A stretch of 64,000 nucleotides of DNA from Halofilum ochraceum. GTDB lineage: Bacteria > Pseudomonadota > Gammaproteobacteria > XJ16 > Halofilaceae. The translations under genes and the position numbers were made by a program. Positions 1 to 8,156 of the stretch are shown here, piece by piece. The first letter of the stretch is position 1. The number at the start of each line of letters is the position of its first letter. Location: the NCBI RefSeq assembly GCF_001614315.2, contig NZ_LVEG02000005.1:186001-250000 (forward strand), read 5' to 3'. Under the pieces are notes generated by a model, which saw nothing but the letters and a program-made list of their open reading frames with translations, was not told the DNA's origin and did not search any database.

Positions 1-314
1 CCGCGCCCCTCGGTCCATGGCAGCGGTTGCAGTGTTCCCGCAATCGGCCAGCATGGGTGATCCGCATCGCCCGTATCGAAGATCAGGCCGGAGGCCTCGA
101 CTTCATTGCCCCAGACGTCAAGGATCAGCGTCGATGCCGGCAGGCACAGGCCCTTGTCATAGAGACGCGCGAGCGCCGCGGCCGGAACCCGTTTGCCGCG
201 TGCAATTCCGTTGATGTCGGTGACGAAGGCCTCGATGTACTCCAGCCCCGGGTACCGGTCGAGAAACCGCTCGACCTCCGCCGGTGTGCCGGTGTCTTCC
301 TTCTCCTCGGACAT
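1..314 (-). CDS. puuA: Gamma-glutamylputrescine synthetase-like glutamine synthetase, N-terminal part (cut by left edge)
   Basis: Translating the minus strand from the ATG at 314 gives 104 codons that stay open to the edge. The protein starts MSEEKEDTGTPAEV and has the N-terminal beta-Grasp pattern of GS-family ligases (EYIEAFVTDINGIARGKRVP, then a stretch on leaving the default state and DVWGNEVE). This form is typical of PuuA, which ligates glutamate to putrescine with ATP as the first step of the gamma-glutamyl putrescine pathway. The catalytic C-terminal part lies outside the window. It is divergent from the GntR gene and shares with it a 160-bp control region holding two operator-like palindromes. 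A second GS paralogue lies at 8157-9521, so which one is the main putrescine ligase is unknown. Confidence 0.85.
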   Translation of the reverse strand, partial: MSEEKEDTGTPAEVERFLDRYPGLEYIEAFVTDINGIARGKRVPAAALARLYDKGLCLPASTLILDVWGNEVEASGLIFDTGDADHPCWPIAGTLQPLPWTEGR

Positions 315-375
315 GGGTACCGTCCTCGCGTCTGGCGGTCGGGCACGACCAGGGCGCGCCACGGACCGTATGTAA

Positions 376-385
376 TGTGATCACA
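376..385. promoter_or_regulatory. Putative GntR/FCD operator 1
   Basis: Perfect palindrome TGTGATCACA in the puuA-gntR divergent intergenic region. The same 10-mer recurs at 1237-1246 and in a near copy at 419-428. FCD-type GntR regulators bind short palindromes of this general type, and the gene for such a regulator lies alongside. That this protein binds these sites is an inference. Confidence 0.6.
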
Positions 386-418
386 AACTAGCAGCCCATC
401 TGGCGCCTGGCAACACAC

Positions 419-428
419 TGTGATCAAA
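419..428. promoter_or_regulatory. Putative GntR/FCD operator 2 (imperfect)
   Basis: TGTGATCAAA differs from the perfect palindrome in one position. It lies about 45 bp before the gntR start, so it may mediate autoregulation. Confidence 0.5.
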
Positions 429-474
429 TTTGCTAACCTCGGTACAGGTTACCGTTTTCCGGAGGACGCGGGCG

Positions 475-1203
475 ATGCTCGATTCCGTGAACACCACAGC
501 GCTCCACCCGCGCGCCGATGATGGCGCCATCACCGTACAGGAATGGGTATACCGGCAGCTCAAGGAGCGGATCCTCACCGGCCAGTTCGTGCCCGGGCGC
601 AGCGTGACGCTGCGCGGGATCGCGGCCATGCTCGAGGTCAGCCCCACGCCGGTGCGCGAGGCCCTGCGGCGGCTCGTGTCGGAGCGCGCACTGGAGGTCC
701 ACGGCAACCGGCGCGTGAGCGTCCCGACCATGACGCGGCGCAAGTTCGATGATCTCTGCGCCGTGCGCGTGTCGCTGGAGACGCTGGCGGCGGAGCGTGC
801 CATGCCGCACATCGACGCGGGTCACCTGGAGCGCCTTCGCCGCCTCGACGCGGAGGTCGACGAGGCGGTCGAGAACGGCGAGATCAACCGCTACCTGCAC
901 CGCCACCGGGAGTTCCACTTCAGCATCTACGAGTTGGGTTCGGCCGAGGTGCTGATGCCCTTGATCGAGAGCGTCTGGCTGCAGTTCAGTCCGTTCCTGC
1001 GGCTGGTCGTGAGTCATATCGGGGTCGACTACATCGTCGACCGCCACGCCGACGCACTGAACGCACTCGAACGCCAGGACCACGCAGCGCTGCGATTCGC
1101 GATCGAGGCGGATGTCCGCGAGGGTTTGGGGTCGCTGACGGAGTCGGAATGGCGGGATCTCGACGCCGCGACCCGCAAGGCCAGCGATGAGCCGGGCCGT
1201 TGA
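475..1203 (+). CDS. GntR-family regulator with FCD ligand domain
   Basis: A 242-aa DNA-binding regulator. The N-terminal winged helix shows the GntR pattern (LKERILTGQFVPG, then IAAMLEVSPTPVREALRRL). The C-terminal half is an all-helical FCD domain (EFHFSIYE, HADALNALERQDHAAL), which in this family binds small carboxylic or amine metabolites and often a metal. I chose ATG 475 because GGAGG stands 9 nt before it; the longer frame from 430 has no such site. It lies between puuA and the aldehyde dehydrogenase, with TGTGATCACA-type palindromes on both sides. It therefore most likely represses the polyamine genes and itself until an inducer is present. The ligand cannot be read from the sequence. 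Confidence 0.88.
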   Translation: MLDSVNTTALHPRADDGAITVQEWVYRQLKERILTGQFVPGRSVTLRGIAAMLEVSPTPVREALRRLVSERALEVHGNRRVSVPTMTRRKFDDLCAVRVSLETLAAERAMPHIDAGHLERLRRLDAEVDEAVENGEINRYLHRHREFHFSIYELGSAEVLMPLIESVWLQFSPFLRLVVSHIGVDYIVDRHADALNALERQDHAALRFAIEADVREGLGSLTESEWRDLDAATRKASDEPGR

Positions 1204-1235
1204 GCGGGGATTGCGCCCGAAAGCGCGAGACGCTA

Positions 1236-1247
1236 TTGTGATCACAA
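1236..1247. promoter_or_regulatory. Putative GntR/FCD operator 3
   Basis: Palindrome TTGTGATCACAA between gntR and the aldehyde dehydrogenase gene. It has the same core as the site at 376-385, which suggests that the puuC-puuB-transporter operon and puuA are co-regulated. Confidence 0.6.
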
Positions 1248-1301
1248 AATAACACCCGGCGAAGACGCGCCGGCGTTCACCGATATGCGGAGGATCGCAG
1301 G

Positions 1302-2798
1302 ATGGAATTGCCCGAAACACGGCAAGCCTGGGCCACACTGGCCGACTCGCTCGACATCCGGAATCGCGCGTTCATCGACGGCCGCTATGTCGATGCCGCC
1401 AGCGGCCGAGCCTTCGACTGCGTCAACCCGGCCACCGGTGAAATCATCACCCGCGTGGCCGAATGCGACAGCGAGGACGTGGACCGGGCCATTCAGTCCG
1501 CCCGGGCCTCGTTCGAGGACGAGCGCTGGGCAGGCATGGATCCCCGCGCGCGCAAGACGGTCCTGTTGCGACTCGCCGCGCTGATCGAAGAACACCGTGC
1601 GGAACTCGCCCTGCTCGAAACACTGGACATGGGCAAGCCGATCGCCGACTCCAGCGGCGTCGATATCCCGCTGGTGGCGCGTACGTTCGGCTGGTACGCC
1701 GAGGCGATCGACAAGCTCTACGGCGAGACCGCGCCGACCGCGGACAACGTGCTGGCCACGATTACGCGCGAGCCGATCGGTGTCGTCGCCGCGGTCGTGC
1801 CCTGGAATTTCCCGCTGATGATGGCCGCCTGGAAACTCGGCCCCGCCCTCGCGGCCGGCAACTCGGTCGTGCTCAAGCCGGCGGAGCAGAGCCCGCTCAG
1901 CGCGCTGCGACTGGCGGAACTGGCGATCGAGGCGGGGCTGCCCGAGGGCGTGCTCAATGTCGTGCCTGGATTCGGGCCGACCGCCGGCAAGGCATTGGGC
2001 CTGCACATGGAAGTCGACGCCCTCGCCTTCACGGGCTCGGCCGAGGTCGGCAAGCTCTTCCTGCAGTACGCCGGCCAGTCGAACATGAAGCACATCGCGC
2101 TCGAGTGCGGCGGCAAATCGCCCAACATCGTGCTCGCCGATGCACCGGATCTGGATCAGGCGGCCAGCGCCGCGGCCAATGCGATCTTCTTCAACCAGGG
2201 CGAGGTCTGCATGTCGGGCTCGCGCCTGATCGTCGAGGAATCCATCTGCGAAGAGATGATCGAGCGGATCGTGGCGCATGCGCGTGAGCGCGCGCCGGGC
2301 GACCCGCTGGACCCGGCCACCCGGCTGGGCGCGATGGTCGATGCCGATCAGATGGAGCGCGTGCTCGGCTACATCGAGAAAGGTCAGGCCGAGGGCGCGC
2401 GCCTGCGCGTGGGTGGTCAGCGCAGTCGCGTCGATAGCGGCGGCTCCTTCGTCGAGCCGACGGTATTCGACAATGTGAGCGGCTCGATGACGATCGCGCG
2501 TGAGGAGATCTTCGGTCCGGTACTGGCGACGATCCCCGTGAGCGGGGTCGACGAAGCGCTCGCGGTCGCGAATGACAGCCCGTTCGGTCTCGCAGCGGCC
2601 ATCTGGACACGCGACATCAGCAAGGCGCATCCGGCCGCGCGCAGGCTGCGGGCCGGGACCGTCTGGGTGAACTGTTACGACGACGACGACATCACGGTGC
2701 CGTTCGGCGGCTACAAGCAGTCCGGTATCGGCCGCGACAAATCACTCCACGCGATCGATAAATACACCCAGACGAAGACCACCTGGATCCGGTTCTGA
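1302..2798 (+). CDS. puuC: NAD(P)-dependent aldehyde dehydrogenase, PuuC-like
   Basis: A 498-aa protein of normal ALDH length. It has the cofactor-binding PWNFPLMMAAWKLGPALAAG segment, the general base region LECGGKSPNIV, and the catalytic cysteine in FFNQGEVCMSGSR. The C-terminal EEIFGPVL and PFGGYKQSGIGRD motifs are intact. In the Puu route this enzyme oxidises gamma-glutamyl-gamma-aminobutyraldehyde to the acid; other aminoaldehydes such as betaine aldehyde are possible substrates. The polyamine assignment rests on context: puuA and gntR upstream, a PuuB-like oxidase 7 bp downstream, and the putrescine transporter after that. It probably starts the operon, with an operator-like palindrome about 55 bp upstream. 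Confidence 0.88.
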   Translation: MELPETRQAWATLADSLDIRNRAFIDGRYVDAASGRAFDCVNPATGEIITRVAECDSEDVDRAIQSARASFEDERWAGMDPRARKTVLLRLAALIEEHRAELALLETLDMGKPIADSSGVDIPLVARTFGWYAEAIDKLYGETAPTADNVLATITREPIGVVAAVVPWNFPLMMAAWKLGPALAAGNSVVLKPAEQSPLSALRLAELAIEAGLPEGVLNVVPGFGPTAGKALGLHMEVDALAFTGSAEVGKLFLQYAGQSNMKHIALECGGKSPNIVLADAPDLDQAASAAANAIFFNQGEVCMSGSRLIVEESICEEMIERIVAHARERAPGDPLDPATRLGAMVDADQMERVLGYIEKGQAEGARLRVGGQRSRVDSGGSFVEPTVFDNVSGSMTIAREEIFGPVLATIPVSGVDEALAVANDSPFGLAAAIWTRDISKAHPAARRLRAGTVWVNCYDDDDITVPFGGYKQSGIGRDKSLHAIDKYTQTKTTWIRF

Positions 2799-2805
2799 GC
2801 AGCCC

Positions 2806-4089
2806 ATGCCCATGACCGATTACGTCGATTCCTGGTATGGCCATTCGATCCGCGTCGAGCTGGAGCCGACGCCGCGGCTCGAGGGCGCGCACCGCACCGA
2901 CATCTGTGTCGTCGGCGGCGGGATAACGGGCTGCTCGACCGCACTGCACCTCGCCCGCCGCGGTTACCGGGTGAAACTGCTCGAGTCCGAGCGCATCGCC
3001 TGGGGTGCGTCGGGCCGTGCCGGTGGGCATGTGCTGCCGGGCCTCGGTACCGGGATGGACACGATCGCCAAAGGGCTGGGCCGTGACGCGGCGCGCGCCG
3101 TCTGGGACATGTCGCTCGAAGGCCTCCAGCTCGTCGATGATCTCGTCCGCGAATACGAGATCCCCTGCGATCTGCGCTGGGGCTACGTCCATACCGCGAT
3201 CCGCCAGCGGCACATGAAGATGTACCGTGAGTGGGTCGATCAGATGGCGACCGAGTACGACTATCACGACATGGAGCTGCTCGACGACCACGGCGTCCGG
3301 GAGCGCGTGCGCAGCGATTACTATATCGGCGGTATCCACGAACCCCGGGCCGGCCGTCTGCATCCCATGAACTACACGCTAGGTCTCGCGCGTGCCGCCC
3401 AGTCGCACGGCGCCGAGCTGCACGAGGGCAGCGCCGTCACGCGCATCGAGCCTGGCGAGCCGGCGAAGGTGTACACGGAATACGGCCAGGTCGAGGCCGA
3501 CTTCGTCGTGCTCGCCTGCAACGCCTACCTCGATGAGCTGGACCCGGCTCTGCGCTCGAAGATCATGCCGGTCGGCAATTACGTGATCGCGACCGAGCCG
3601 CTCGATGAGGCGCGCGTACGCGAGTCGCTGCCCACCGACGAAGCGGTTTCGGATGCCAATTTCGTCCTCGACTATTATCACCTCTCAGGGGACCGGCGCC
3701 TGCTGTATGGCGGCCAGGTCAGTTACAACGGACGTGAACCACGGAATCTGCGCCAGCGCATGGAGGCCAAAATGACCCGGATCTTCCCCGCCCTGGCGGG
3801 TGTCCGGGTGGAATATATCTGGGGTGGCTGGGTCGGCATCACGCTCAATCGCGCCCCTCATTTCGGCCGCGTCGGTACCAACGTGTACTTCGCCCATGGT
3901 TACTCCGGTCAGGGGATGGCCATGAGCGGAATGGCCGGCAAACTGATGTCCGAGGCCATCAGCGGCCAGGCGGAACGATTCGACCTGTTCGCTCGCATGC
4001 CGCACCGCGATTTTCCGGGCGGGCGCCACCTGCGCACGCCTCTGCTCGTGCTCGCGACCAACTTCTACCGAATGCGGGACCTGATCTGA
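2806..4089 (+). CDS. puuB: FAD-dependent gamma-glutamylputrescine oxidoreductase, PuuB-like
   Basis: A 427-aa DAO-type flavoprotein. The dinucleotide-binding fold is near residue 30 (DICVVGGGITGCSTALHLA), followed by SGRAGGHVLPG, and there is a C-terminal FAD segment (FAHGYSGQGMAMSGMAGKL). PuuB oxidises gamma-glutamylputrescine to the aldehyde, giving ammonia and hydrogen peroxide; the product is the substrate of the preceding dehydrogenase. The start may be 2806 or the ATG at 2812. It is the second gene of the operon, only 7 bp after puuC. Confidence 0.85.
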   Translation: MPMTDYVDSWYGHSIRVELEPTPRLEGAHRTDICVVGGGITGCSTALHLARRGYRVKLLESERIAWGASGRAGGHVLPGLGTGMDTIAKGLGRDAARAVWDMSLEGLQLVDDLVREYEIPCDLRWGYVHTAIRQRHMKMYREWVDQMATEYDYHDMELLDDHGVRERVRSDYYIGGIHEPRAGRLHPMNYTLGLARAAQSHGAELHEGSAVTRIEPGEPAKVYTEYGQVEADFVVLACNAYLDELDPALRSKIMPVGNYVIATEPLDEARVRESLPTDEAVSDANFVLDYYHLSGDRRLLYGGQVSYNGREPRNLRQRMEAKMTRIFPALAGVRVEYIWGGWVGITLNRAPHFGRVGTNVYFAHGYSGQGMAMSGMAGKLMSEAISGQAERFDLFARMPHRDFPGGRHLRTPLLVLATNFYRMRDLI

Positions 4090-4116
4090 CCGCAACTTCC
4101 CGGGGGATACCGAGTC

Positions 4117-5280
4117 ATGACGAACTCCGACACCATGCAGGCCGAGGCCGCCGAGGCCGAGGCGCAGCGGCAGACCGGCAAACCACCCGACCCGTACGCG
4201 GAAGTGCGACGCAACGCGACCGGGGGCAAGCCGCGCGAGGCATCGGCGATTTCCCTCCGGGGTGTGCAGAAACACTTCCCCGGCGGCGTGGTCGCGCTGG
4301 AGCATATCGACCTCGAGATCGATGCCGGCGAATTCTTCACCCTGCTCGGACCGTCGGGCTGCGGTAAAACCACCCTGCTACGCATACTGGCCGGGCTCGA
4401 GGATGCCACCGGCGGCGCGGTCGAAGTCGGTGGCGAGGATATCCTGCGCACGCCGGCCCACCGTCGCAGCGTCAACACTGTGTTCCAGTCCTACGCCCTC
4501 TTCCCCCATCTCAATGTGCGCGAGAACATCGGCTTCGGCCTGCGTATGCGCGGGGTCGACCGCGACGAATGCCAGCGTCGTGTCGATGAGACCGCGAAAT
4601 TCATCAAGATCAGCGACCTGATCGAGCGCGATGTCGCCCAGCTCTCCGGGGGCCAGAAGCAGCGTGTCGCCCTCGCCCGCGCGCTCATCAACGAGCCCGA
4701 CCTGCTGCTCCTCGACGAGCCGCTCTCGGCGCTGGATGCCGGCCTGCGCTCGCAGTTGCAGGTGGAACTGTCGCAGACCCAGCAACGCCTGGGCATGACG
4801 TTCGTGTTCGTCACCCACGATCAGCAGGAAGCGATGGTGATGAGCGATCGGATCGCGGTCATGAACGATGGCCGCATCCAGCAGGTTGGACCGCCCGAGG
4901 ATATCTACGAACGCCCCGCGAACCTGTTCGTCGCCCGCTTCATGGGTCATACCAATCTTTACCCCGTGGAGCGCGCGGACGACGGCACGCTGGACACTGC
5001 CCTCGGTCCGTTGACGGGTTGCGACAACTGTACCGGATCGTATGTCCTGATCCGCCCGGAGACACTCGACCTGCTGCCGCCCGAGGAGGCCGGTGAGAAC
5101 CGATTCCGCGCCCGCATCCTCGATCGCCTGTACCGCGGCGCGTTCGCCGAGTACCAACTCGAGTGCGGCGATTCGCGGATCACCGCCATCGTCAGTAATC
5201 GGGGCCAGACGCCGCATGAGCCCGGTGAATACGTGGCGCTGGCGGTCGATTGCGAAGGCCTGGTGTTTCTCGATGAGTAG
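4117..5280 (+). CDS. potG: Putrescine/spermidine ABC transporter ATPase (PotA/PotG type)
   Basis: A 387-aa ABC ATPase. It has Walker A GPSGCGKTT, Q-loop (VFQSYALFPH), signature LSGGQKQR, Walker B LLLLDEPLSALD and the switch histidine in VFVTHDQ. After about residue 280 comes a TOBE-type regulatory domain, as in PotA/PotG. It powers polyamine import and works as a dimer under the two permeases encoded next. A roughly 45-residue acidic/charged N-terminal extension precedes the ABC domain; it could be partly non-native if a later start is used. The stop overlaps the start of the next gene. Confidence 0.88.
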   Translation: MTNSDTMQAEAAEAEAQRQTGKPPDPYAEVRRNATGGKPREASAISLRGVQKHFPGGVVALEHIDLEIDAGEFFTLLGPSGCGKTTLLRILAGLEDATGGAVEVGGEDILRTPAHRRSVNTVFQSYALFPHLNVRENIGFGLRMRGVDRDECQRRVDETAKFIKISDLIERDVAQLSGGQKQRVALARALINEPDLLLLDEPLSALDAGLRSQLQVELSQTQQRLGMTFVFVTHDQQEAMVMSDRIAVMNDGRIQQVGPPEDIYERPANLFVARFMGHTNLYPVERADDGTLDTALGPLTGCDNCTGSYVLIRPETLDLLPPEEAGENRFRARILDRLYRGAFAEYQLECGDSRITAIVSNRGQTPHEPGEYVALAVDCEGLVFLDE

Positions 5281-6199
5281 CCTGATGGCGCGGCGGAAAA
5301 TGACCGGCGGCTTTGGATACTGGGGCCGGACGACGCACCTGCTCGGCACCATCGCGCCGGGGATCCTCTGGATCGTCTTTTTCCTGGTGCTGCCCAGCTT
5401 CTACCTGATGTCGGTGGCGTTCATGTCGAACGGGCCATACGGCCTGCCACAGATGCCATTGTCCCTGCAGTCGTTCGAGCAGTTGGCCGGCTTTGGCTTC
5501 CTTGGGTGGAGCCCGGGGAACCTCTACACGCTGGCCCGATCGCTCTGGCAGACACTGATCGCGACCGGCCTGGTCATCCTGATCGCCTATCCGCTCGCGT
5601 ATTTCATCAGCACCCAGCCGCCCGGGCGCCGCCCGCTGATGCTGCTGATCGTCGTGGTGCCGTCGTGGACCAACCAGGTCATCCGGGCGTTCGGCTGGAT
5701 GAACATCCTGGCACCGGATACGCCGATCTCGAACCTCGCGGCGAGCGCGGACCTGATCCCGTCGGAGATGGGCCTGTTCCCGTCCAACTTCGCCGTCGTG
5801 CTCGGCCTTGTCTACAACTTTCTGCCGTTCATGGTGCTGCCCCTCTATGCCTCGTTTGAGCGGCTGGATGCAGAGATCGTCCAGGCGGCGCATGACCTGT
5901 ACGCGAAGCCGGTCAATGTGTTCCGCCACGCGATCCTGCCCCAGACCCTGCCGGGGCTGATGGCCGGTACCGTACTGGTATCGATTCCCGCGTTCGGCAT
6001 GTACGTGATCCCCGAGCTGCTGGGTGGCGGCAAGTCGATGATGATCGGTAATCTGGTCGCACGGCAGTTCGCCGAGGCCTCCAACTGGCCACTCGGCGCC
6101 GCGGCCGCCCTGATCATGATCCTGGCGACCCTGGGCGGATTGATGGTCCTGCGCCGACTCGGCCAACGCCTCGGGGGCGGCAAGGAGGTGGTACTGTGA
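5273..6199 (+). CDS. potH: Polyamine ABC transporter permease (PotB/PotH type)
   Basis: About 308 aa with six predicted membrane segments; the first is GTIAPGILWIVFFLVLP. The cytoplasmic EAA loop, which contacts the ATPase, is seen as AAHDLYAKPVNVFRHAILPQTLPG. I take ATG 5273, which overlaps the preceding stop codon, because translational coupling is usual here and any earlier start lies deep in the ATPase gene; ATG 5285 is an alternative. It pairs with the next permease to form the inner-membrane channel. Confidence 0.85.
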   Translation: MSSLMARRKMTGGFGYWGRTTHLLGTIAPGILWIVFFLVLPSFYLMSVAFMSNGPYGLPQMPLSLQSFEQLAGFGFLGWSPGNLYTLARSLWQTLIATGLVILIAYPLAYFISTQPPGRRPLMLLIVVVPSWTNQVIRAFGWMNILAPDTPISNLAASADLIPSEMGLFPSNFAVVLGLVYNFLPFMVLPLYASFERLDAEIVQAAHDLYAKPVNVFRHAILPQTLPGLMAGTVLVSIPAFGMYVIPELLGGGKSMMIGNLVARQFAEASNWPLGAAAALIMILATLGGLMVLRRLGQRLGGGKEVVL

Positions 6200-7011
6200 G
6201 ACGTGCAAACTTCCAGAGAGGACTGCGGGCCTGGTGGTACATCGTCCTGTTCTTCCTCTATGCGCCGCTCGCGATCGTCGTGCTGTTCTCGTTCAACTCG
6301 ACGCGGACCTATTCGACCTTCAAGGGGTTCTCGCTCGAGTGGTACGTAAAACTCTTCGCGAACGAGACGATCGTCAACGCGATTTACAACAGCCTGACCC
6401 TGGCGATCGTCTCTTCCACCCTGGCGACCGTGCTCGGCGCGATCCTCGGCTATGGCATGTACCGTTATCGCCACCTGAATCTCGGGTGGCTGATCTGGTT
6501 CATCTACCTGCCGCTGGTCATGCCCGATATCGTCTACGGGATCTCGCAGATGACTTTCTTCGTGCAGATCCACGAGGCGACAGGCCTGTTGAAACCGGGA
6601 CTGCTGACGATGATCATCGCGCATATCTCGTTCCAGATCCCGTTCGTCGCCCTGCTGGTGTACTCGCGGCTGCTGCAGCTCGACCCGCTCCTTTTCGAGG
6701 CGACCCAGGACCTGTACGCGACCCCCTGGCAGCGGGCATGGCATTTCATCATTCCCACGCTCCAGGCGGCGCTGATCTCGGCGTTTTTCCTGTCGTTCAC
6801 GCTGTCGATCGACGATTTCGTGATCAGCTTCTTTACCGCAGGTCCCGAGAGCACAACGCTCCCGATCTTCATCTGGAGTGCGATCAAGAAGGGCATTACC
6901 CCCGAGATCAACGCGATCTCGACACTGATGATCGTCGCCGTCTTCACGGCCGCGGCGATCAGTTATGCCATCCAGCGGGCGAAGCCCGTGAGCAAACCGT
7001 CACAACAGTGA
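6196..7011 (+). CDS. potI: Polyamine ABC transporter permease (PotC/PotI type)
   Basis: A 271-aa membrane protein with the usual N-terminal segment of PotC/PotI (IVLFFLYAPLAIVVLFSFN). The EAA loop is present (EATQDLYATPWQRAWHFIIPTL), followed by SIDDFVISFFTAGP, which is highly typical of this family. It overlaps the previous permease gene by 4 nt, so both are translated as a unit. It forms the second half of the heterodimeric translocation pore. Confidence 0.87.
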   Translation: MRRANFQRGLRAWWYIVLFFLYAPLAIVVLFSFNSTRTYSTFKGFSLEWYVKLFANETIVNAIYNSLTLAIVSSTLATVLGAILGYGMYRYRHLNLGWLIWFIYLPLVMPDIVYGISQMTFFVQIHEATGLLKPGLLTMIIAHISFQIPFVALLVYSRLLQLDPLLFEATQDLYATPWQRAWHFIIPTLQAALISAFFLSFTLSIDDFVISFFTAGPESTTLPIFIWSAIKKGITPEINAISTLMIVAVFTAAAISYAIQRAKPVSKPSQQ

Positions 7012-7027
7012 CAATGGAGTCCGACCC

Positions 7028-8098
7028 ATGAGACCCATCATAAAACCCGTGGTGATGTCACTCCTGGGCAGTCTGGCGCTTGGCTTTGCCGTCAGCGCAC
7101 AGGCACAGGAGGACAAGCTCTACATCTTCAACTGGTCGCAGTACATGGACCCGGAGATCATCAAGGCGTTCGAGGAGAAACACGACGTCGAGGTGGTCGA
7201 GAACTACTACAACTCCCTGCCGGAGATGTTCTCCAAGCTGCGTGCCGGCGGCAAGTCGCAGTACGACATCATCGTACCGTCGAACTACTTCGTGCCGCGT
7301 CTGGTCGAAACCGGGCTGGTCCAGAAACTGGATCACTCGAAGCTCCCGAACCTGGAGAATCTCAACGACCGTTTCCTCGACCCGAGTTTCGATCCGGGGA
7401 ACGAGTACACCGCCGCCTACCAGTGGGGCACGACCGGCCTGATCTACAACAAGGCGGAACTGGGTGAGGTCGACAGCTGGGACGTCATGTTCGATGAGGA
7501 GAGGAACCCGGACAATCCGTTCTCCCTGATCAGTGACGGTCAGGTGTCGATGGGCATTGCCTGTGCCTACCTCGGCCACGGCTACCGCTGCCAGGATACC
7601 GAGCAGTGGAAGGAAGCCGCAAAACTGATCATCAACACCAAGGGCCGTTCGAACTTCAACGGGTTCGCCGACGGCACGCCGCAGCTGCAGCAGATTGCCC
7701 AGGGCAACATCGATGCGGGCATGAGCTATAACGGCGACTACCTCTTCTATGCGGACGAGGACCCCGATGCCTATGAGGACATCGAGTTCACGATCCCGAA
7801 GGAAGGGGCCGAGCTGTGGGTCGACAGCATGATGATTCCGTCCGAGGCGCCGAATCCAGACATGGCGCACAAGTTCATCAACTTCATTCTGGATGCCGAG
7901 ATCGGCGCCCAGTTGTCCAACTGGACCTGGTACAGCAGCCCGAACGAGGCCGCCAAGCCGATGCTCGATGACATCCTCCTGAAAGCGCCGGCGACGCCGA
8001 CGGACGAGCAGATGGAGCGTGTGCACTTCACGCCCAGCCTCAAGGGCCAGCAACTGCAGACATTCCAGCAGTTGTGGACCGACGTGCAGTCGCGCTGA
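7028..8098 (+). CDS. potF: Periplasmic putrescine-binding protein (PotF/PotD type)
   Basis: 356 aa. Residues 1-26 are a signal peptide ending in SAQAQ. The mature part starts EDKLYIFNWSQYMDPEIIKAF, the standard opening of PotD/PotF solute-binding proteins. WGTTGLIYNKAELG and SYNGDYLFYADEDP are also family features of the polyamine cleft. It delivers polyamine to the PotH/PotI permeases. PotF-like (putrescine) rather than PotD-like (spermidine) is inferred from the neighbouring putrescine catabolism genes. A strong terminator follows directly. Confidence 0.87.
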   Translation: MRPIIKPVVMSLLGSLALGFAVSAQAQEDKLYIFNWSQYMDPEIIKAFEEKHDVEVVENYYNSLPEMFSKLRAGGKSQYDIIVPSNYFVPRLVETGLVQKLDHSKLPNLENLNDRFLDPSFDPGNEYTAAYQWGTTGLIYNKAELGEVDSWDVMFDEERNPDNPFSLISDGQVSMGIACAYLGHGYRCQDTEQWKEAAKLIINTKGRSNFNGFADGTPQLQQIAQGNIDAGMSYNGDYLFYADEDPDAYEDIEFTIPKEGAELWVDSMMIPSEAPNPDMAHKFINFILDAEIGAQLSNWTWYSSPNEAAKPMLDDILLKAPATPTDEQMERVHFTPSLKGQQLQTFQQLWTDVQSR

Positions 8099-8106
8099 AG
8101 CAGTGC

Positions 8107-8140
8107 ACGGCCCGGGGGATTCCCCCGGGCCGTTTTCTTT
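8107..8140 (+). terminator. Rho-independent terminator after the transporter operon
   Basis: GC-rich hairpin (CGGCCCGGGGG pairing with CCCCCGGGCCG, short AT loop) followed by TTTTCTTT. It ends the puuC-potF operon. The following glutamine synthetase gene may depend on read-through or its own promoter. Confidence 0.85.
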
Positions 8141-8156
8141 CCATCAACGGTGATTT

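Noticed and set aside
1242-2630. 462-codon minus-strand open frame over the aldehyde dehydrogenase
   Set aside because: Mirror of a well-conserved ALDH gene; its composition (R, H, D rich) is typical of GC-rich shadows.
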